Shown here: positions 54,797 through 62,627 of the stretch, one piece after another
Layout of the letters: every line of letters starts with the position of its first letter
Numbering within the stretch: the stretch's first letter is position 1
Assembly (NCBI RefSeq): GCF_026460985.1
Contig: NZ_JAPKNM010000082.1
Span: 1-62,627 of the forward strand
Source: Sphingomonas sp.
Lineage (GTDB): Bacteria; Pseudomonadota; Alphaproteobacteria; Sphingomonadales; Sphingomonadaceae
Direction: 5' to 3'
Length of the DNA: 62,627 bases
The notes under the pieces: model-generated
Databases searched by the model: none
What the model was told of the DNA's origin: nothing
Seen by the model: only the letters and a program-made list of their open reading frames with translations
Program-made: the position numbers and the translations under genes

Positions 54797-57019
54797 CTAT
54801 TCCTCGTCGCGTCGCCCGTCGGAGTTGCGCGGGGGCGGTCCTTGCTCGTCCTCGGGTGGGAGTTCCTCGTCCTGCGGCGTCGGCCGGTCGCGCGGGCCGA
54901 CCACGTCGGTCTCGATCCCCGATCCCTCGACGAACTCGCCGACGCTGTTGAACACGTCCTCGAGCGTCATCTCGTTGTCGAATTCGTCTTCCACCACCGG
55001 GGCGGGCGGCAGCGAGACGCCCAGCGCCCGGACCATGAAGTCGCGCCAGACGCGCGCGGGGATGCCGCCGCCCGACAGGCCCGGGATCGGCGAATTGTCG
55101 TCGTTGCCGATCCACACCGCGGCGACCAGATCGCCGGCATAGCCGATGAACCAGGCGTCGCGCGCATCCTGCGTCGTCCCGGTCTTGCCGAAGGCGGGGA
55201 TCGACAGCGCCGCGCTGCGCCCGGTCCCCGCGCTCACCACCGTGCCCAGCATCGAGCGCAGATCGTCGAGCTCGCTGCCGCGGAAGCGCGTCGCCGAGCC
55301 CAGCCGCGCGGCGAGCCAGTCGTCGGCGCTCTCGGCATCGTCGAGCCCGCGCGGGCGCACCGGGTAGCTCCCGTTCGCCACCGCGGCATAGGCTGCGGTC
55401 AGCTCGAGCAACGACACGTTCGACGTGCCCAAGGCGATCGAGGCTTCGTTGGCGATCGGAGTCGAGATGCCGAGGTCGCGCGCCGCGCGGATCACCCGGC
55501 CGACGCCGATCTCGTTGGTCAGCCGCGCCGCGACGACGTTGCTCGACTTGGCGAAGGCCTGGCGCAGCGTGATCTTGCCGGCATAGCGTCCGTCGCTGTT
55601 GGTCGGCGACCAGTCGCCGATCGTCACCGGCGAATCGTCGACCATGGTGTCGGGCGTCATCCCCGAGCGGAGCGCGGCCAGATAGACGAACAGCTTGAAG
55701 GTCGATCCCGGCTGGCGCCGCGCCTGGGTGGCGCGGTTGAACGGGCTTTCCCGATAGTTCTTGCCGCCGACCATCGCGACGACGCGTCCGTCGGGACGCA
55801 TCGCCACCAGCGCGATCTGCGTCTTGCGGAGCCCCGCCCCGCGCACCGCGCGTTCGGCGGCCTGCTGGATGTTCATCTCCAGCGTGGTCTTCACCGTCTG
55901 CTCGGTCGCGACGCCGCCGGCGCGGTCGCGCGCCTCGGGCAGCACCCAGTCGGCGAAATAGGTGCCGTTGGGCAGCTCCTTTTCCTTGCTGACCCGGAGC
56001 ACCGCAGGCCGCACTCGCGCCGCCTCGGCCTCGGTCAGCGCGCCGCTCGCCACCATCGCGCCGATCACGAGCTTCTGCCGCTCGCGCGCGCCCTTGAGGT
56101 TGCCCGTCGGCGCGAGCCGGCTCGGCGCCTTGACGAGACCGGCGAGCAAAGTCGCCTGGCTCAGCGTCAATTTCTCGGGCTCGACGCTGAAATAATGCTG
56201 CGCGGCGGCGCGCAGGCCATAGACATTGTCGCCGAAATAGACGTTCGAGAGGTAGCGCGAGAGGATCTCGTCCTTCGACAGCCACGCCTCGAGCCAGAAG
56301 GCGATCATCACTTCGCGGAGCTTCCGGGTGACCGTCCGGTCGGAGGTGAGGAAGGCATTCTTGGCGAGCTGCTGGGTGATCGTGCTGCCGCCCTGCGAGC
56401 TGCCGCTGCTGGTTGCATTGTGGAGGAAGGCGCGCAGGATGCCGCGCGGATCGACGCCCATATGCCCGAAGAAGCGCCGGTCCTCGATCGCGATGAACGC
56501 CTCGCCGACATGCTTGGGCAGCTTCGCCACGTCGACCGGCGCGGCGATGTCGGCGCCACGGCGCGCGATCGGCTTGCCCTCGGCCGAGAGCAGGGTGATC
56601 GACGGCGGCGCCGGCGGCTGGAGCGATTTCGAGAGCGGCGCGGTCAGCGCGAGCCAGGCGACCGCGAGCACGAACAGGAGGATGAATCCGGCGAGACCCC
56701 AGCTCACCCAGCGCCACCGGAAGCGGAAGCGCTTGCGGATGGCGGGAAGGTTCGCCGCATCGCCTTCGCCGGCCGGCGGCCCGCCTTCGGGCGGTGGGGG
56801 CGGGGGAGGCGGCGGCGGGGTGCCGCGCCAGAACGGGTCCTGGACGAATTGGGGTTTGGGCGCCGCGGGGATCGGGACATCGACCGTCGCGAGCGGCGGC
56901 GGCGCGGTGGTCGGCCTGGGCCGCCATGCGCGCACGGGCTGCGAAGACGAGTCGTCGCCGGTTTCAGCCGGTCGCCGTAGCGGAAAGCGGACGTCGCCGG
57001 AGCCGGGTTCGCGGGCCAT
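54797..57019 (-). CDS. Class A penicillin-binding protein (PBP1-type transglycosylase/transpeptidase)
   Basis: 740 residues; bifunctional peptidoglycan synthase. A long Pro-rich cytoplasmic start includes ten consecutive prolines (68-77), followed by an anchor helix near 105-125. Transglycosylase: Glu179 in AIEDRRFFGHMGVD and GGSTITQQLAKN. Transpeptidase: Ser439 in RQPGSTFK, SSN, and KTGTTQ. The C-terminus is an acidic/Pro tail (DEELPPEDEQGPPPR). On the minus strand a TATAAT lies 59 bp upstream. The poly-Pro tail is unusual and may bind cytoplasmic partners. Confidence 0.94.
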   Translation of the reverse strand: MAREPGSGDVRFPLRRPAETGDDSSSQPVRAWRPRPTTAPPPLATVDVPIPAAPKPQFVQDPFWRGTPPPPPPPPPPEGGPPAGEGDAANLPAIRKRFRFRWRWVSWGLAGFILLFVLAVAWLALTAPLSKSLQPPAPPSITLLSAEGKPIARRGADIAAPVDVAKLPKHVGEAFIAIEDRRFFGHMGVDPRGILRAFLHNATSSGSSQGGSTITQQLAKNAFLTSDRTVTRKLREVMIAFWLEAWLSKDEILSRYLSNVYFGDNVYGLRAAAQHYFSVEPEKLTLSQATLLAGLVKAPSRLAPTGNLKGARERQKLVIGAMVASGALTEAEAARVRPAVLRVSKEKELPNGTYFADWVLPEARDRAGGVATEQTVKTTLEMNIQQAAERAVRGAGLRKTQIALVAMRPDGRVVAMVGGKNYRESPFNRATQARRQPGSTFKLFVYLAALRSGMTPDTMVDDSPVTIGDWSPTNSDGRYAGKITLRQAFAKSSNVVAARLTNEIGVGRVIRAARDLGISTPIANEASIALGTSNVSLLELTAAYAAVANGSYPVRPRGLDDAESADDWLAARLGSATRFRGSELDDLRSMLGTVVSAGTGRSAALSIPAFGKTGTTQDARDAWFIGYAGDLVAAVWIGNDDNSPIPGLSGGGIPARVWRDFMVRALGVSLPPAPVVEDEFDNEMTLEDVFNSVGEFVEGSGIETDVVGPRDRPTPQDEELPPEDEQGPPPRNSDGRRDEE

Positions 57020-57106
57020 CAGGGCCTCTTATCGGCCTCAGGCCATTGGGAAAAGTACCACACCACGGTGTATTGTTATTATAATACAGTGCGCGGGGCA
57101 ACACTT
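57020..57106 (-). promoter_or_regulatory. AT-rich promoter region of the PBP gene
   Basis: The only markedly AT-rich patch nearby. ATTATAAT at 57078-57085 is palindromic and gives TATAAT on both strands; the minus-strand copy (57078-57083) is well placed for the PBP gene. A matching -35 box is not clear. Confidence 0.45.
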
Positions 57107-57234
57107 CTTCTCCCCTCCCTGCAGGGAGGGGCTGGGGGTGGGTGCGAGCGAAGCGAGCTCTTCCGGCTGCGGTGGAGGGCCGACGCTGGCGCGTCGGCAC
57201 CCACCCCCGACCCCTCCCTTGCAGGGAGGGGAGA
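57107..57234. repeat. GC-rich palindromic repeat, type C (copy 12)
   Basis: Ends TCTCCCCTCCCTGCAGGGAG and the inverted CCCCTCCCTTGCAGGGAGGG. Inner arms GGGTGGGTGC/GCACCCACCC pair, and GCCGACGC/GCGTCGGC is a central hairpin. It lies between the HNH gene's 3' end and the PBP promoter on the same strand, so it may act as a terminator for HNH. Confidence 0.88.
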
Positions 57235-57242
57235 ACGGTGAA

Positions 57243-57809
57243 TCAAGCCTCCAGCTCGATGTCCCAATAGAGCCAGTCGCGCCAGGTCTGGTGGAGATAG
57301 TTGGGCGGGAAGCGCCGGCCGTGCTCCTGGAGCTGCCAGCTGGTCGGGCGGATCGGCTCGATATGGAGCGGCATGCTCGCCTGTTTCGGCGTACGCCCGC
57401 CCTTGCGCAGGTTGCACGGCGCGCAGGCGGTCGCGACATTCTCCCAGGTGGTGCGCCCGCCCTGGGCGCGGGGGATGACATGGTCGAAGGTGAGGTCGCG
57501 CTGGGTCCCGCAATATTGGCAGGAGAACTTGTCGCGGAGGAACAGGTTGAAGCGCGTGAAGGCAGGGAATTGGGACGGTTTCACATATTGCTTGAGCGCG
57601 ATGACCGAAGGAAGCTTCAGCCTCGCGCTGGGACTTCGGACCTCGCGTTCGTAGAAGGAAACCACGTCGACCCGGTCGAGGAACAGCGCCTTGATCGCGG
57701 TCTGCCAGGGCCACACGCTGAGTGGATAATAGCTGAGCGGCGTGTAATCGGCGTTCAGGACGAGCGCGGGGCAACTGTCCGGATGGCGGATCAGATCGGG
57801 ATGGTACAT
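57243..57809 (-). CDS. HNH endonuclease domain protein
   Basis: 188 residues. The HNH fold is in the second half: Zn pair C97-x2-C100 (CQYCG), catalytic FDHVIPRAQGG (D109-H110), N124, and second Zn pair C129-x2-C132 (CAPCN). The start is the ATG of MYHPDLIRHP; longer frames are not family-like. Such stand-alone HNH proteins are widely conserved in alphaproteobacterial chromosomes as core genes, so a restriction role is not implied. Their role is unknown. Confidence 0.92.
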   Translation of the reverse strand: MYHPDLIRHPDSCPALVLNADYTPLSYYPLSVWPWQTAIKALFLDRVDVVSFYEREVRSPSARLKLPSVIALKQYVKPSQFPAFTRFNLFLRDKFSCQYCGTQRDLTFDHVIPRAQGGRTTWENVATACAPCNLRKGGRTPKQASMPLHIEPIRPTSWQLQEHGRRFPPNYLHQTWRDWLYWDIELEA

Positions 57810-57907
57810 ACGTTCCCTCGCCCGTTTCTCTTGCCGCACTCCCTGGCCGGGAATGGTGACGTCCACATGACAGCATATGCCACGACTCGCGGTCAAGGGC
57901 CGGTTTG

Positions 57908-58882
57908 ATGGTTGTCCACACCCGATTCGCGCCGAGCCCCACGGGCCGCCTTCATCTGGGCCACGCTTATTCGGCGATCCAATCGCACGACTTCGCGCGC
58001 GCGCAGGGCGGGCGCTTCAGCCTGCGGATCGAGGATATCGACGGCACCCGCAGCCGGCCCGAGCATGTCGAGGCGATCCTGCGCGACTTGGAATGGCTGG
58101 GCCTCGGCTGGGACGGGGAGGTGACGTACCAGTCGCGGCGGCTCGACCTCTACCAGGCAGCGCTCGACCGGCTGCGCGAGATGGGCCTGCTCTACCCCTG
58201 TTTCTGCACCCGCGCCGATATCGCCGCGAGCCTGTCGGCGCCGCATGGGTCCGAGGGCGCGGTCTATCCGGGCACGTGCCGGGGCCTTGAAGCGCCCGAC
58301 CTGACTCGCCCCCATAGCTGGCGGCTGGATGTACGGAGGGCCCTGGAATTCCTCCCCGAGCTTGTCTCGGGGAGGGGGACCATTGCCGAAGGCAATGGTG
58401 GAGGGGCCGGCGCGTCAGCGCCGGTTGCACCGGCGCCCCTCCACCACTCGCTACGCGAGCGGTCCCCCTCCCCGAGCAAGCTCGGGGAGGAATTATGGTG
58501 GCACGATGCCTTTGCCGGGTGGCTCCGCGCCGATCCGCTCGCGCACGGCGATGTCGTCCTCGCCCGGAAAGACGCCCCCGCTTCCTATCACCTCGCGGTC
58601 ACCGTGGACGATGCCGCGCAGGGCATCACCCATGTCGTCCGCGGCAAGGACCTGTTCGAGGCCACGCACGTCCATCGCCTCCTCCAGGCGCTGCTCGGCC
58701 TGCCGACTCCCGTATATCGCCACCACGACCTGCTGCTCGGCCCCGACGGCACGCGCCTCGCCAAGCGCCACGGCGCGCCGAGCCTCGAGGCGATGCGTCT
58801 CGCGGGCGAGGACGGCCGCGCGCTCGCCGAGCGTCTGCGTCAGGGTTTGCTCCCGGTTGGCTTCGCCCCGGCAAGGGCGTAG
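57908..58882 (+). CDS. gluQRS: Glutamyl-Q tRNA(Asp) synthetase with 48-residue repeat-encoded insertion
   Basis: 324 residues. It adds glutamate to queuosine in the anticodon of tRNA-Asp. ATP-binding RFAPSPTGRLHLGHAYS (HIGH-like), Zn ligands C98, C100, Y120 and C124, and KMSKS-like LAKRHGAPS are intact. Residues 148-195 are translated from a palindromic repeat and start FLPELVSGRG. They split RLDVRRALE from LWWHDAFAG, which are contiguous in normal family members. The insert is exactly 48 codons, so the frame is kept. Whether the protein still works is unknown; both sides remain under coding constraint by eye. Confidence 0.93.
   Translation: MVVHTRFAPSPTGRLHLGHAYSAIQSHDFARAQGGRFSLRIEDIDGTRSRPEHVEAILRDLEWLGLGWDGEVTYQSRRLDLYQAALDRLREMGLLYPCFCTRADIAASLSAPHGSEGAVYPGTCRGLEAPDLTRPHSWRLDVRRALEFLPELVSGRGTIAEGNGGGAGASAPVAPAPLHHSLRERSPSPSKLGEELWWHDAFAGWLRADPLAHGDVVLARKDAPASYHLAVTVDDAAQGITHVVRGKDLFEATHVHRLLQALLGLPTPVYRHHDLLLGPDGTRLAKRHGAPSLEAMRLAGEDGRALAERLRQGLLPVGFAPARA
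58347..58494. repeat. GC-rich palindromic repeat, type B (copy 13), inserted in frame in gluQRS
   Basis: A 140-bp unit (58351-58490) has AATT on both sides, which may be a 4-bp target duplication or part of the terminal inverted repeat. Unit plus one AATT is 144 bp = 48 codons. Arms: CCTCCCCGAG...CTCGGGGAGG at both ends, GGGGGACC/GGTCCCCC inside, and central CATTGCC/GGCAATG and GGCGCG/CGGTGC hairpins. Removing it restores GCCCTGGAATTATGGTGG in frame. Confidence 0.93.
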
Positions 58883-58891
58883 GATGGCGCC

Positions 58892-59122
58892 ATGACCTTC
58901 TTCCTCGCCCTGCTCCTCGTCGCCGCGATGCTCGCGGTGCTGTTCGTGCTCATCAAGGGCCTGGTGAACATGGCGCAGACCACCAGTCAGGATCTGGAGG
59001 GCGAGGGCCCCAGCGATCGCTCGCTTCGCTCGCAGAAGCTGATGCAGCAACGCATCCTGCTCCAGGGCGTGGCGATCGTCATCATCGCGTTGCTGTTGCT
59101 GATCCTGTCGGCCAAGGGCTGA
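58892..59122 (+). CDS. HIG1-domain twin-transmembrane protein
   Basis: 76 residues with two hydrophobic helices (FFLALLLVAAMLAVLFVLI; ILLQGVAIVIIALLLLIL) joined by a loop containing SQKLMQQRILLQG, the HIG1-type signature. Bacterial HIG1 proteins are associated with respiratory chain complexes in some organisms; role here unknown. It follows gluQRS by 9 bp and is probably co-transcribed. Confidence 0.9.
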   Translation: MTFFLALLLVAAMLAVLFVLIKGLVNMAQTTSQDLEGEGPSDRSLRSQKLMQQRILLQGVAIVIIALLLLILSAKG

Positions 59123-59152
59123 GCCGGGGCCGCCGGCGCAGCGCCGCCAAAG

Positions 59153-59488
59153 TCACAGGAATCCGAGGTGCGTCACCAGCGACTGGTGGAGCGTGCCCTT
59201 GAACTTCAGCCCGACCACGCCTTCGCGCGACCAGCAGACCGTCGCCGGCATCGGCGCGAGGTGCGCGATCGCCACCCACACCTCGTCGCCTTCGTGCAGG
59301 CCCCAGGTGAAGATCTTGCAGCCCTCGACCGAGACGTCGGCCACTTCGCCCTTGATCCGGCGCGCCTCGCCGCTCGCGCGGATCGTGGCGGTGAGCGCGG
59401 TCGAGGTGCGCGGGTTGGCGCGCCGCTCGACCGCCGGTGCCAGCCGGTCGATGAGCGCGTCGTTCGGATTTCGATCAGTCGGGTTCAT
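59153..59488 (-). CDS. PilZ-domain protein (possible cyclic-di-GMP receptor)
   Basis: 111 residues. A single PilZ domain: basic ERRANPR (R22, R23, R27) and DVSVEGCKI (D51, S53, G56), the two loops that bind c-di-GMP. No second domain, so it probably acts through a partner. It is convergent with the HIG1 gene and divergent from the adenosyltransferase. Confidence 0.88.
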   Translation of the reverse strand: MNPTDRNPNDALIDRLAPAVERRANPRTSTALTATIRASGEARRIKGEVADVSVEGCKIFTWGLHEGDEVWVAIAHLAPMPATVCWSREGVVGLKFKGTLHQSLVTHLGFL

Positions 59489-59609
59489 AGGGGGACTCCG
59501 CTGCCTGCACGATTACGCGCCCACCCGTTTACGGGCCGTGTGGGTTTAGGCTTACCCGCGTGTAAATTTGTCGCATGCGAATCCGCTTTGGCGGGCGTAG
59601 GACGATGCG

Positions 59610-60167
59610 ATGGTCAAGCTCAACAAGATCTACACGCGCACCGGCGACGACGGCACGACCGGGTTGGTGGACGGCTCGCGCGTGTCCAAGGCCGATCCGC
59701 GCATGGCGGCGATCGGCGATGTCGACGAAGCCAACAGCGCGATCGGCGTCGCCCGCGCCGCGCTCGGCCCGGGCAGCTTCAGCGAGATGCTCGCGCGCAT
59801 CCAGAACGACCTGTTCGATCTCGGCGCGGACCTCGCCACGCCGGTCGGGGTCGAGGGCGCCCTGCGCATCGTGCCTGCCCAGGTCGCGTGGCTCGAGGAA
59901 CGGATCGACCACCTCAATAGTGCGCTCGATCCGCTGACCAGCTTCATCCTCCCCGCCGGCGAGCCTGCCGCGGCGGCACTCCACCTCGCGCGCGCCGTGG
60001 TCCGCCGCGCCGAGCGCACTGCAGTCAGCGCCGCGGCGCAGGTGACGCTGCGCCCGGAGACGATCACCTATCTCAACCGCCTGTCCGACCTGCTCTTCGT
60101 CGCCGCCCGCGCGATGAACCGCGACGGGGCGGGAGACGTTCTGTGGGTACCCGGCGCCTCGCGCTGA
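59610..60167 (+). CDS. Corrinoid (PduO-type) adenosyltransferase
   Basis: 185 residues. Attaches the adenosyl group of ATP to cob(I)alamin. The N-terminal KIYTRTGDDGTTGLVDG binds ATP; the C-terminal region RRAERTAVSA and YLNRLSDLLFVAAR are typical of PduO-type enzymes. No B12-dependent enzyme or cobalamin riboswitch is seen near it. Stands alone, 52 bp before egtB on the same strand. Confidence 0.93.
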   Translation: MVKLNKIYTRTGDDGTTGLVDGSRVSKADPRMAAIGDVDEANSAIGVARAALGPGSFSEMLARIQNDLFDLGADLATPVGVEGALRIVPAQVAWLEERIDHLNSALDPLTSFILPAGEPAAAALHLARAVVRRAERTAVSAAAQVTLRPETITYLNRLSDLLFVAARAMNRDGAGDVLWVPGASR

Positions 60168-60219
60168 TCCGGGTCGATCCGGCTTGACGCTACGGCGACC
60201 ACGTCGTAGGGGGAACATT

Positions 60220-61482
60220 ATGAGAACGGAGCGCGATTCAGTACCGGCTTCCGCACTCGCGTCGCGTTTCTCCGCGGTACGGGCGCTCAGCGCAGAACTC
60301 GTCGCGCCGCTCTCGGACGCCGATGCGACCATCCAGTCGATGGACGACGCCTCGCCGGCCAAATGGCACCTCGCGCACACGACCTGGTTCTTCGAGACCT
60401 TCGTGCTGCGCGATTCGGTCCCCGGCTATCGGCTGTTCGACGAAAGCTGGCCGTTCCTGTTCAACAGCTATTACGAAGCCGAAGGCGTGCGCCATGCGCG
60501 GCCCCGCCGGGGAATGCTGTCGCGGCCCTCGCTGGCGGAGGTCCTCGCCTATCGCGCGGCCGTCGACGAGGCTTTGCTCGCCGCGCTTCCCGATCTCCCT
60601 CTGCCGGCGCAGGCGCTGATCGAGCTGGGATGCCATCACGAGCAGCAGCACCAGGAACTGCTGCTCACCGACATCCTCCATCACTTCTCGGTCAATCCCC
60701 TGGAACCAGGGATTTGGCCCGCCGCCCGCAAGGTTCCGGTCGCGATGCCCGGTCCGATCGGCTGGATCGAGGGCAATGACGGTCCCGTCGACATCGGCTG
60801 CGGGCAATCCTCGCAAGGCTTCGCCTTCGATTGCGAAGGCCCGCGCCACCGCCAGTTGCTCCACCCGCACGCGCTGGCCGATCGCACCGTCACCAACGGC
60901 GAATGGGCCGCGTTCATCGCCGATGGCGGCTATGCCGATGCGCGCCACTGGCTGTCGGACGGCTGGGCATGGGTGCAGGCCAATGGCATCGCCGCGCCGC
61001 TCTATTGGGAGCGGAGCGACGGCGTCTGGACGCGCTTCGGGCTCGACGGCCGCCGTCCGGTCGATCCCGCCGCGCCGGTCACCCATGTCAGCTTCTTCGA
61101 GGCCGATGCCTATGCGAGCTGGGCCGGCGCGCGCCTGCCCACCGAGTTCGAGTGGGAGGCCGTGGCGAGTGCGCACGACTCGCTCGGCGGCAACCAGCTC
61201 GACCGTGCCGGCGCGGTCGAGCCGCGTCCTTCGCCGGGCGGCCCGGCCTTTTTCGGCGATGTCTGGGAATGGACCGGCAGCGCCTATCGCCCCTATCCCG
61301 GCTTCCGCGCTGCCGAGGGCGCGGTCGGCGAATATAACGGCAAGTTCATGAGCGGGCAGTTCGTGCTGCGCGGCGGGAGCTGCGCGAGCCCGCGCGGCCA
61401 TGTCCGGTCGAGCTACCGCAACTTCTTCTATCCGCACCAGCGCTGGCAGTTCACCGGCGTACGCCTGGCGAAGGATCTGTAG
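60220..61482 (+). CDS. egtB: Ergothioneine biosynthesis protein EgtB (sulfoxide synthase)
   Basis: 420 residues. An N-terminal DinB-like domain has the iron triad: His near 53 (KWHLAHTTWFFE) and HHEQQHQE at about 137-144. The C-terminal FGE/sulfatase-modifying-factor domain includes THVSFFEADAYASWAGARLP, WEWTGSAYRPYPGF and VLRGGSCASPRGHVRSSYRN. It links the sulfur donor to trimethylhistidine. ATG 60220 has GGGGG upstream; a longer frame from 60184 is possible. It is followed directly by egtD. Confidence 0.94.
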   Translation: MRTERDSVPASALASRFSAVRALSAELVAPLSDADATIQSMDDASPAKWHLAHTTWFFETFVLRDSVPGYRLFDESWPFLFNSYYEAEGVRHARPRRGMLSRPSLAEVLAYRAAVDEALLAALPDLPLPAQALIELGCHHEQQHQELLLTDILHHFSVNPLEPGIWPAARKVPVAMPGPIGWIEGNDGPVDIGCGQSSQGFAFDCEGPRHRQLLHPHALADRTVTNGEWAAFIADGGYADARHWLSDGWAWVQANGIAAPLYWERSDGVWTRFGLDGRRPVDPAAPVTHVSFFEADAYASWAGARLPTEFEWEAVASAHDSLGGNQLDRAGAVEPRPSPGGPAFFGDVWEWTGSAYRPYPGFRAAEGAVGEYNGKFMSGQFVLRGGSCASPRGHVRSSYRNFFYPHQRWQFTGVRLAKDL

Positions 61483-62460
61483 ATGCTCAAGCAGGAGGCC
61501 GAGGACGGCCAATCGGGTCTCGCCGACCCCAGTTTCCGCGCCGACGTGCTGAACGGCCTCGCCGCGCGACCGCGGGCGATTCCGGCGCGCTGGTTCTACG
61601 ACCGGCGCGGGTCGGAGCTGTTCGAGGCGATCACCGACCTCCCCGAATATTATCCCACCCGCACCGAGACGGCGCTGCTGATGCAGATCGGCCCCGAGCT
61701 CGGCGCGCTCGCCGCGCCCGATGCCGCGGTGGTCGAGTTCGGCTCGGGCTCGTCGACCAAGACGCCGATCCTGCTCCGCGCGATCGATCCCGCCGCCTAT
61801 GTGCCGATCGACATATCGGGCGAGTTTCTCCGCCATTCGGCACAAGGGCTGTCGCAGGCCTTTCCCGGGCTTCCGGTCTTCCCGGTCGAGGCCGATTTCC
61901 TCCGCCCGGTGCCGCTCCCGACGCAAGTCGCCGGGCTGCCCAAGCTCGGCTTCTTCCCCGGCTCGACGATCGGCAACATGAACGCCTTCCACGCGGTCGA
62001 CCTGCTCCGGGCGATGCGCGAATGGCTGGGGGAGGGCGCGCGGCTGCTGATCGGGATGGACCGGGTCAAGTCGCCCGACATCCTGGTCCCCGCTTATGAC
62101 GATGCGCGGGGCGTCACCGCCGCGTTCAATCTCAACCTGCTCGAGCGCATAAATCGCGAGCTGGCGGGCACGATGCCCGTGGATGCGTTCCGCCACCGCG
62201 CGATCTGGAATGCCGGCGCCGCGCGGATCGAGATGCATCTCGAGGCGCAGCGCGACGTTTCGTTCACCGTTGAGGGCCGCGGCTTCGCGATGGGCGCGGG
62301 TGAGACGATCCACACCGAGAACAGCCACAAATACGGGCCCAATGGCGGCCGCATGCTGCTGCGCGCGGGCGGCTGGACCCCGATCCGCGAATGGACCGAT
62401 CCGCAGGACTGGTTCGCCCTGATGCTGTGCGAAGCGCAACCGATCCGCTCGGCGCCTTAG
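61483..62460 (+). CDS. egtD: L-histidine N(alpha)-methyltransferase EgtD
   Basis: 325 residues. Trimethylates histidine, the first ergothioneine step. The motifs RAIPARWFYDRRGSELFEAI, EFGSGSSTKTPILL (85-98, SAM site), PGSTIGNM and VEGRGFAMGAGETIHTENSHKY are all family hallmarks. It starts on the base after the egtB stop. No egtA, C or E homologs are present, as is common in proteobacteria that use a simpler route. Confidence 0.96.
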   Translation: MLKQEAEDGQSGLADPSFRADVLNGLAARPRAIPARWFYDRRGSELFEAITDLPEYYPTRTETALLMQIGPELGALAAPDAAVVEFGSGSSTKTPILLRAIDPAAYVPIDISGEFLRHSAQGLSQAFPGLPVFPVEADFLRPVPLPTQVAGLPKLGFFPGSTIGNMNAFHAVDLLRAMREWLGEGARLLIGMDRVKSPDILVPAYDDARGVTAAFNLNLLERINRELAGTMPVDAFRHRAIWNAGAARIEMHLEAQRDVSFTVEGRGFAMGAGETIHTENSHKYGPNGGRMLLRAGGWTPIREWTDPQDWFALMLCEAQPIRSAP

Positions 62461-62512
62461 GACGGGTCGATATTCAGCTCTGAGGATGCGTCGGCGAGCC
62501 TTGCCGCTTCTT

Positions 62513-62627
62513 ATCCTCCCCCGCCAGGGGGAGGTGTCAGCCGCAGGCTGACGGAGGGGGAGGACGGCGACTCACTATCGGCGTGATTCCTCCCCCTCCG
62601 TCGCCTTCGGCGCCACCTCCCCCTGGC
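62513..62627. repeat. GC-rich palindromic repeat, type A (copy 14, cut by the window edge)
   Basis: The left end ATCCTCCCCCGCCAGGGGGA is identical to copies at 6962 and 10757. The right arm CACCTCCCCCTGGC runs to the last base, so the outer right arm lies outside. The inner hairpin CAGCCGCAGGCTG is visible near 62538. Confidence 0.85.

Noticed and set aside
57243..57809. Restriction enzyme or homing endonuclease
   Set aside because: The HNH protein stands alone with chromosomal-type context, no methyltransferase and no intron or intein features.
59610..60167. A cobalamin riboswitch before the adenosyltransferase gene
   Set aside because: The 121 bp upstream of the start are too short and lack a recognisable B12-box or the expected helices.

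Overview
The window is GC-rich DNA whose gene content fits a free-living sphingomonad (Sphingomonas-like alphaproteobacterium). The signs are the split aa3 oxidase cluster coxB-ctaD ... cyoE-small ORF-cox11-coxC-DUF983-surf1-thrC, many GTG/TTG starts with 4-nt stop/start overlaps, a TonB-dependent receptor, a GH3 beta-glucosidase with a mutarotase, and secreted peptidases. The genus assignment is inference from gene order and protein families. No rRNA, CRISPR array, transposase or integrase gene is visible.

Layout: 1-1422 is accessory. It holds the 5' part of a PP-loop (PAPS-reductase-like) gene, a structured leader, an intact tRNA-Arg(CCG) flanked by four GGTGAGTTT motifs, and a second tRNA-Arg cut off in its anticodon arm; together these look like the end of an integrative element. 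1474-3732 carries nth, dapB, a small secreted protein and a truncated haemoglobin. 4028-6928 is a serralysin/RTX protease. 7186-14411 has a GntR regulator, a semialdehyde-type aldehyde dehydrogenase, an NTF2-like protein, and the bglX-like/galM pair. 14456-16904 is an osmolyte ABC importer with fused permease and binding protein. 16958-20675 carries an SDR, phhB, a zincin, ccmAB and an RNA-type methyltransferase. 20835-29938 is thrC and the cytochrome oxidase genes, split by one unrecognised secreted protein. 30116-34722 is pyrE-pdxJ-acpS-lepB-AI-2E family-maiA. 34898-42398 has a TonB receptor and glycosyltransferase/membrane genes. 42564-46810 is a PhoD-like phosphatase and pepN. 46925-52039 is three tandem M28 peptidases. 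52049-57809 is a nucleoside-sugar-type SDR, EamA, ltaE, a class A penicillin-binding protein and an HNH protein. 57908-62460 is gluQRS, a HIG1 protein, PilZ, a cobalamin adenosyltransferase and egtB-egtD.

The most unusual signal is a family of GC-rich palindromic repeats, about 125-165 bp when complete, built from two terminal hairpins of the type TCCTCCCC...GGGGAGGA around a variable middle. About a dozen full, half or truncated copies are scattered between genes. Several have entered genes. One 144-bp unit sits exactly in frame inside gluQRS, flanked by an AATT duplication, and adds 48 codons. A half copy supplies part of the signal peptide of the third M28 peptidase. Another copy encodes the last ~22 residues of the SURF1 protein. 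Others supply the Shine-Dalgarno sequence of downstream genes. This resembles in principle the protein-coding palindromic elements known from Rickettsia, but I do not recognise this family by name.

Functionally, the oxidase structural and assembly genes (heme O synthase, Cox11, SURF1, DUF983) work together, and ccmAB belongs to cytochrome c maturation. galM and the beta-glucosidase act in glucoside use. egtB and egtD make ergothioneine. Limits: everything is read by eye, starts were chosen from ribosome binding sites and family knowledge, and no similarity search was run.
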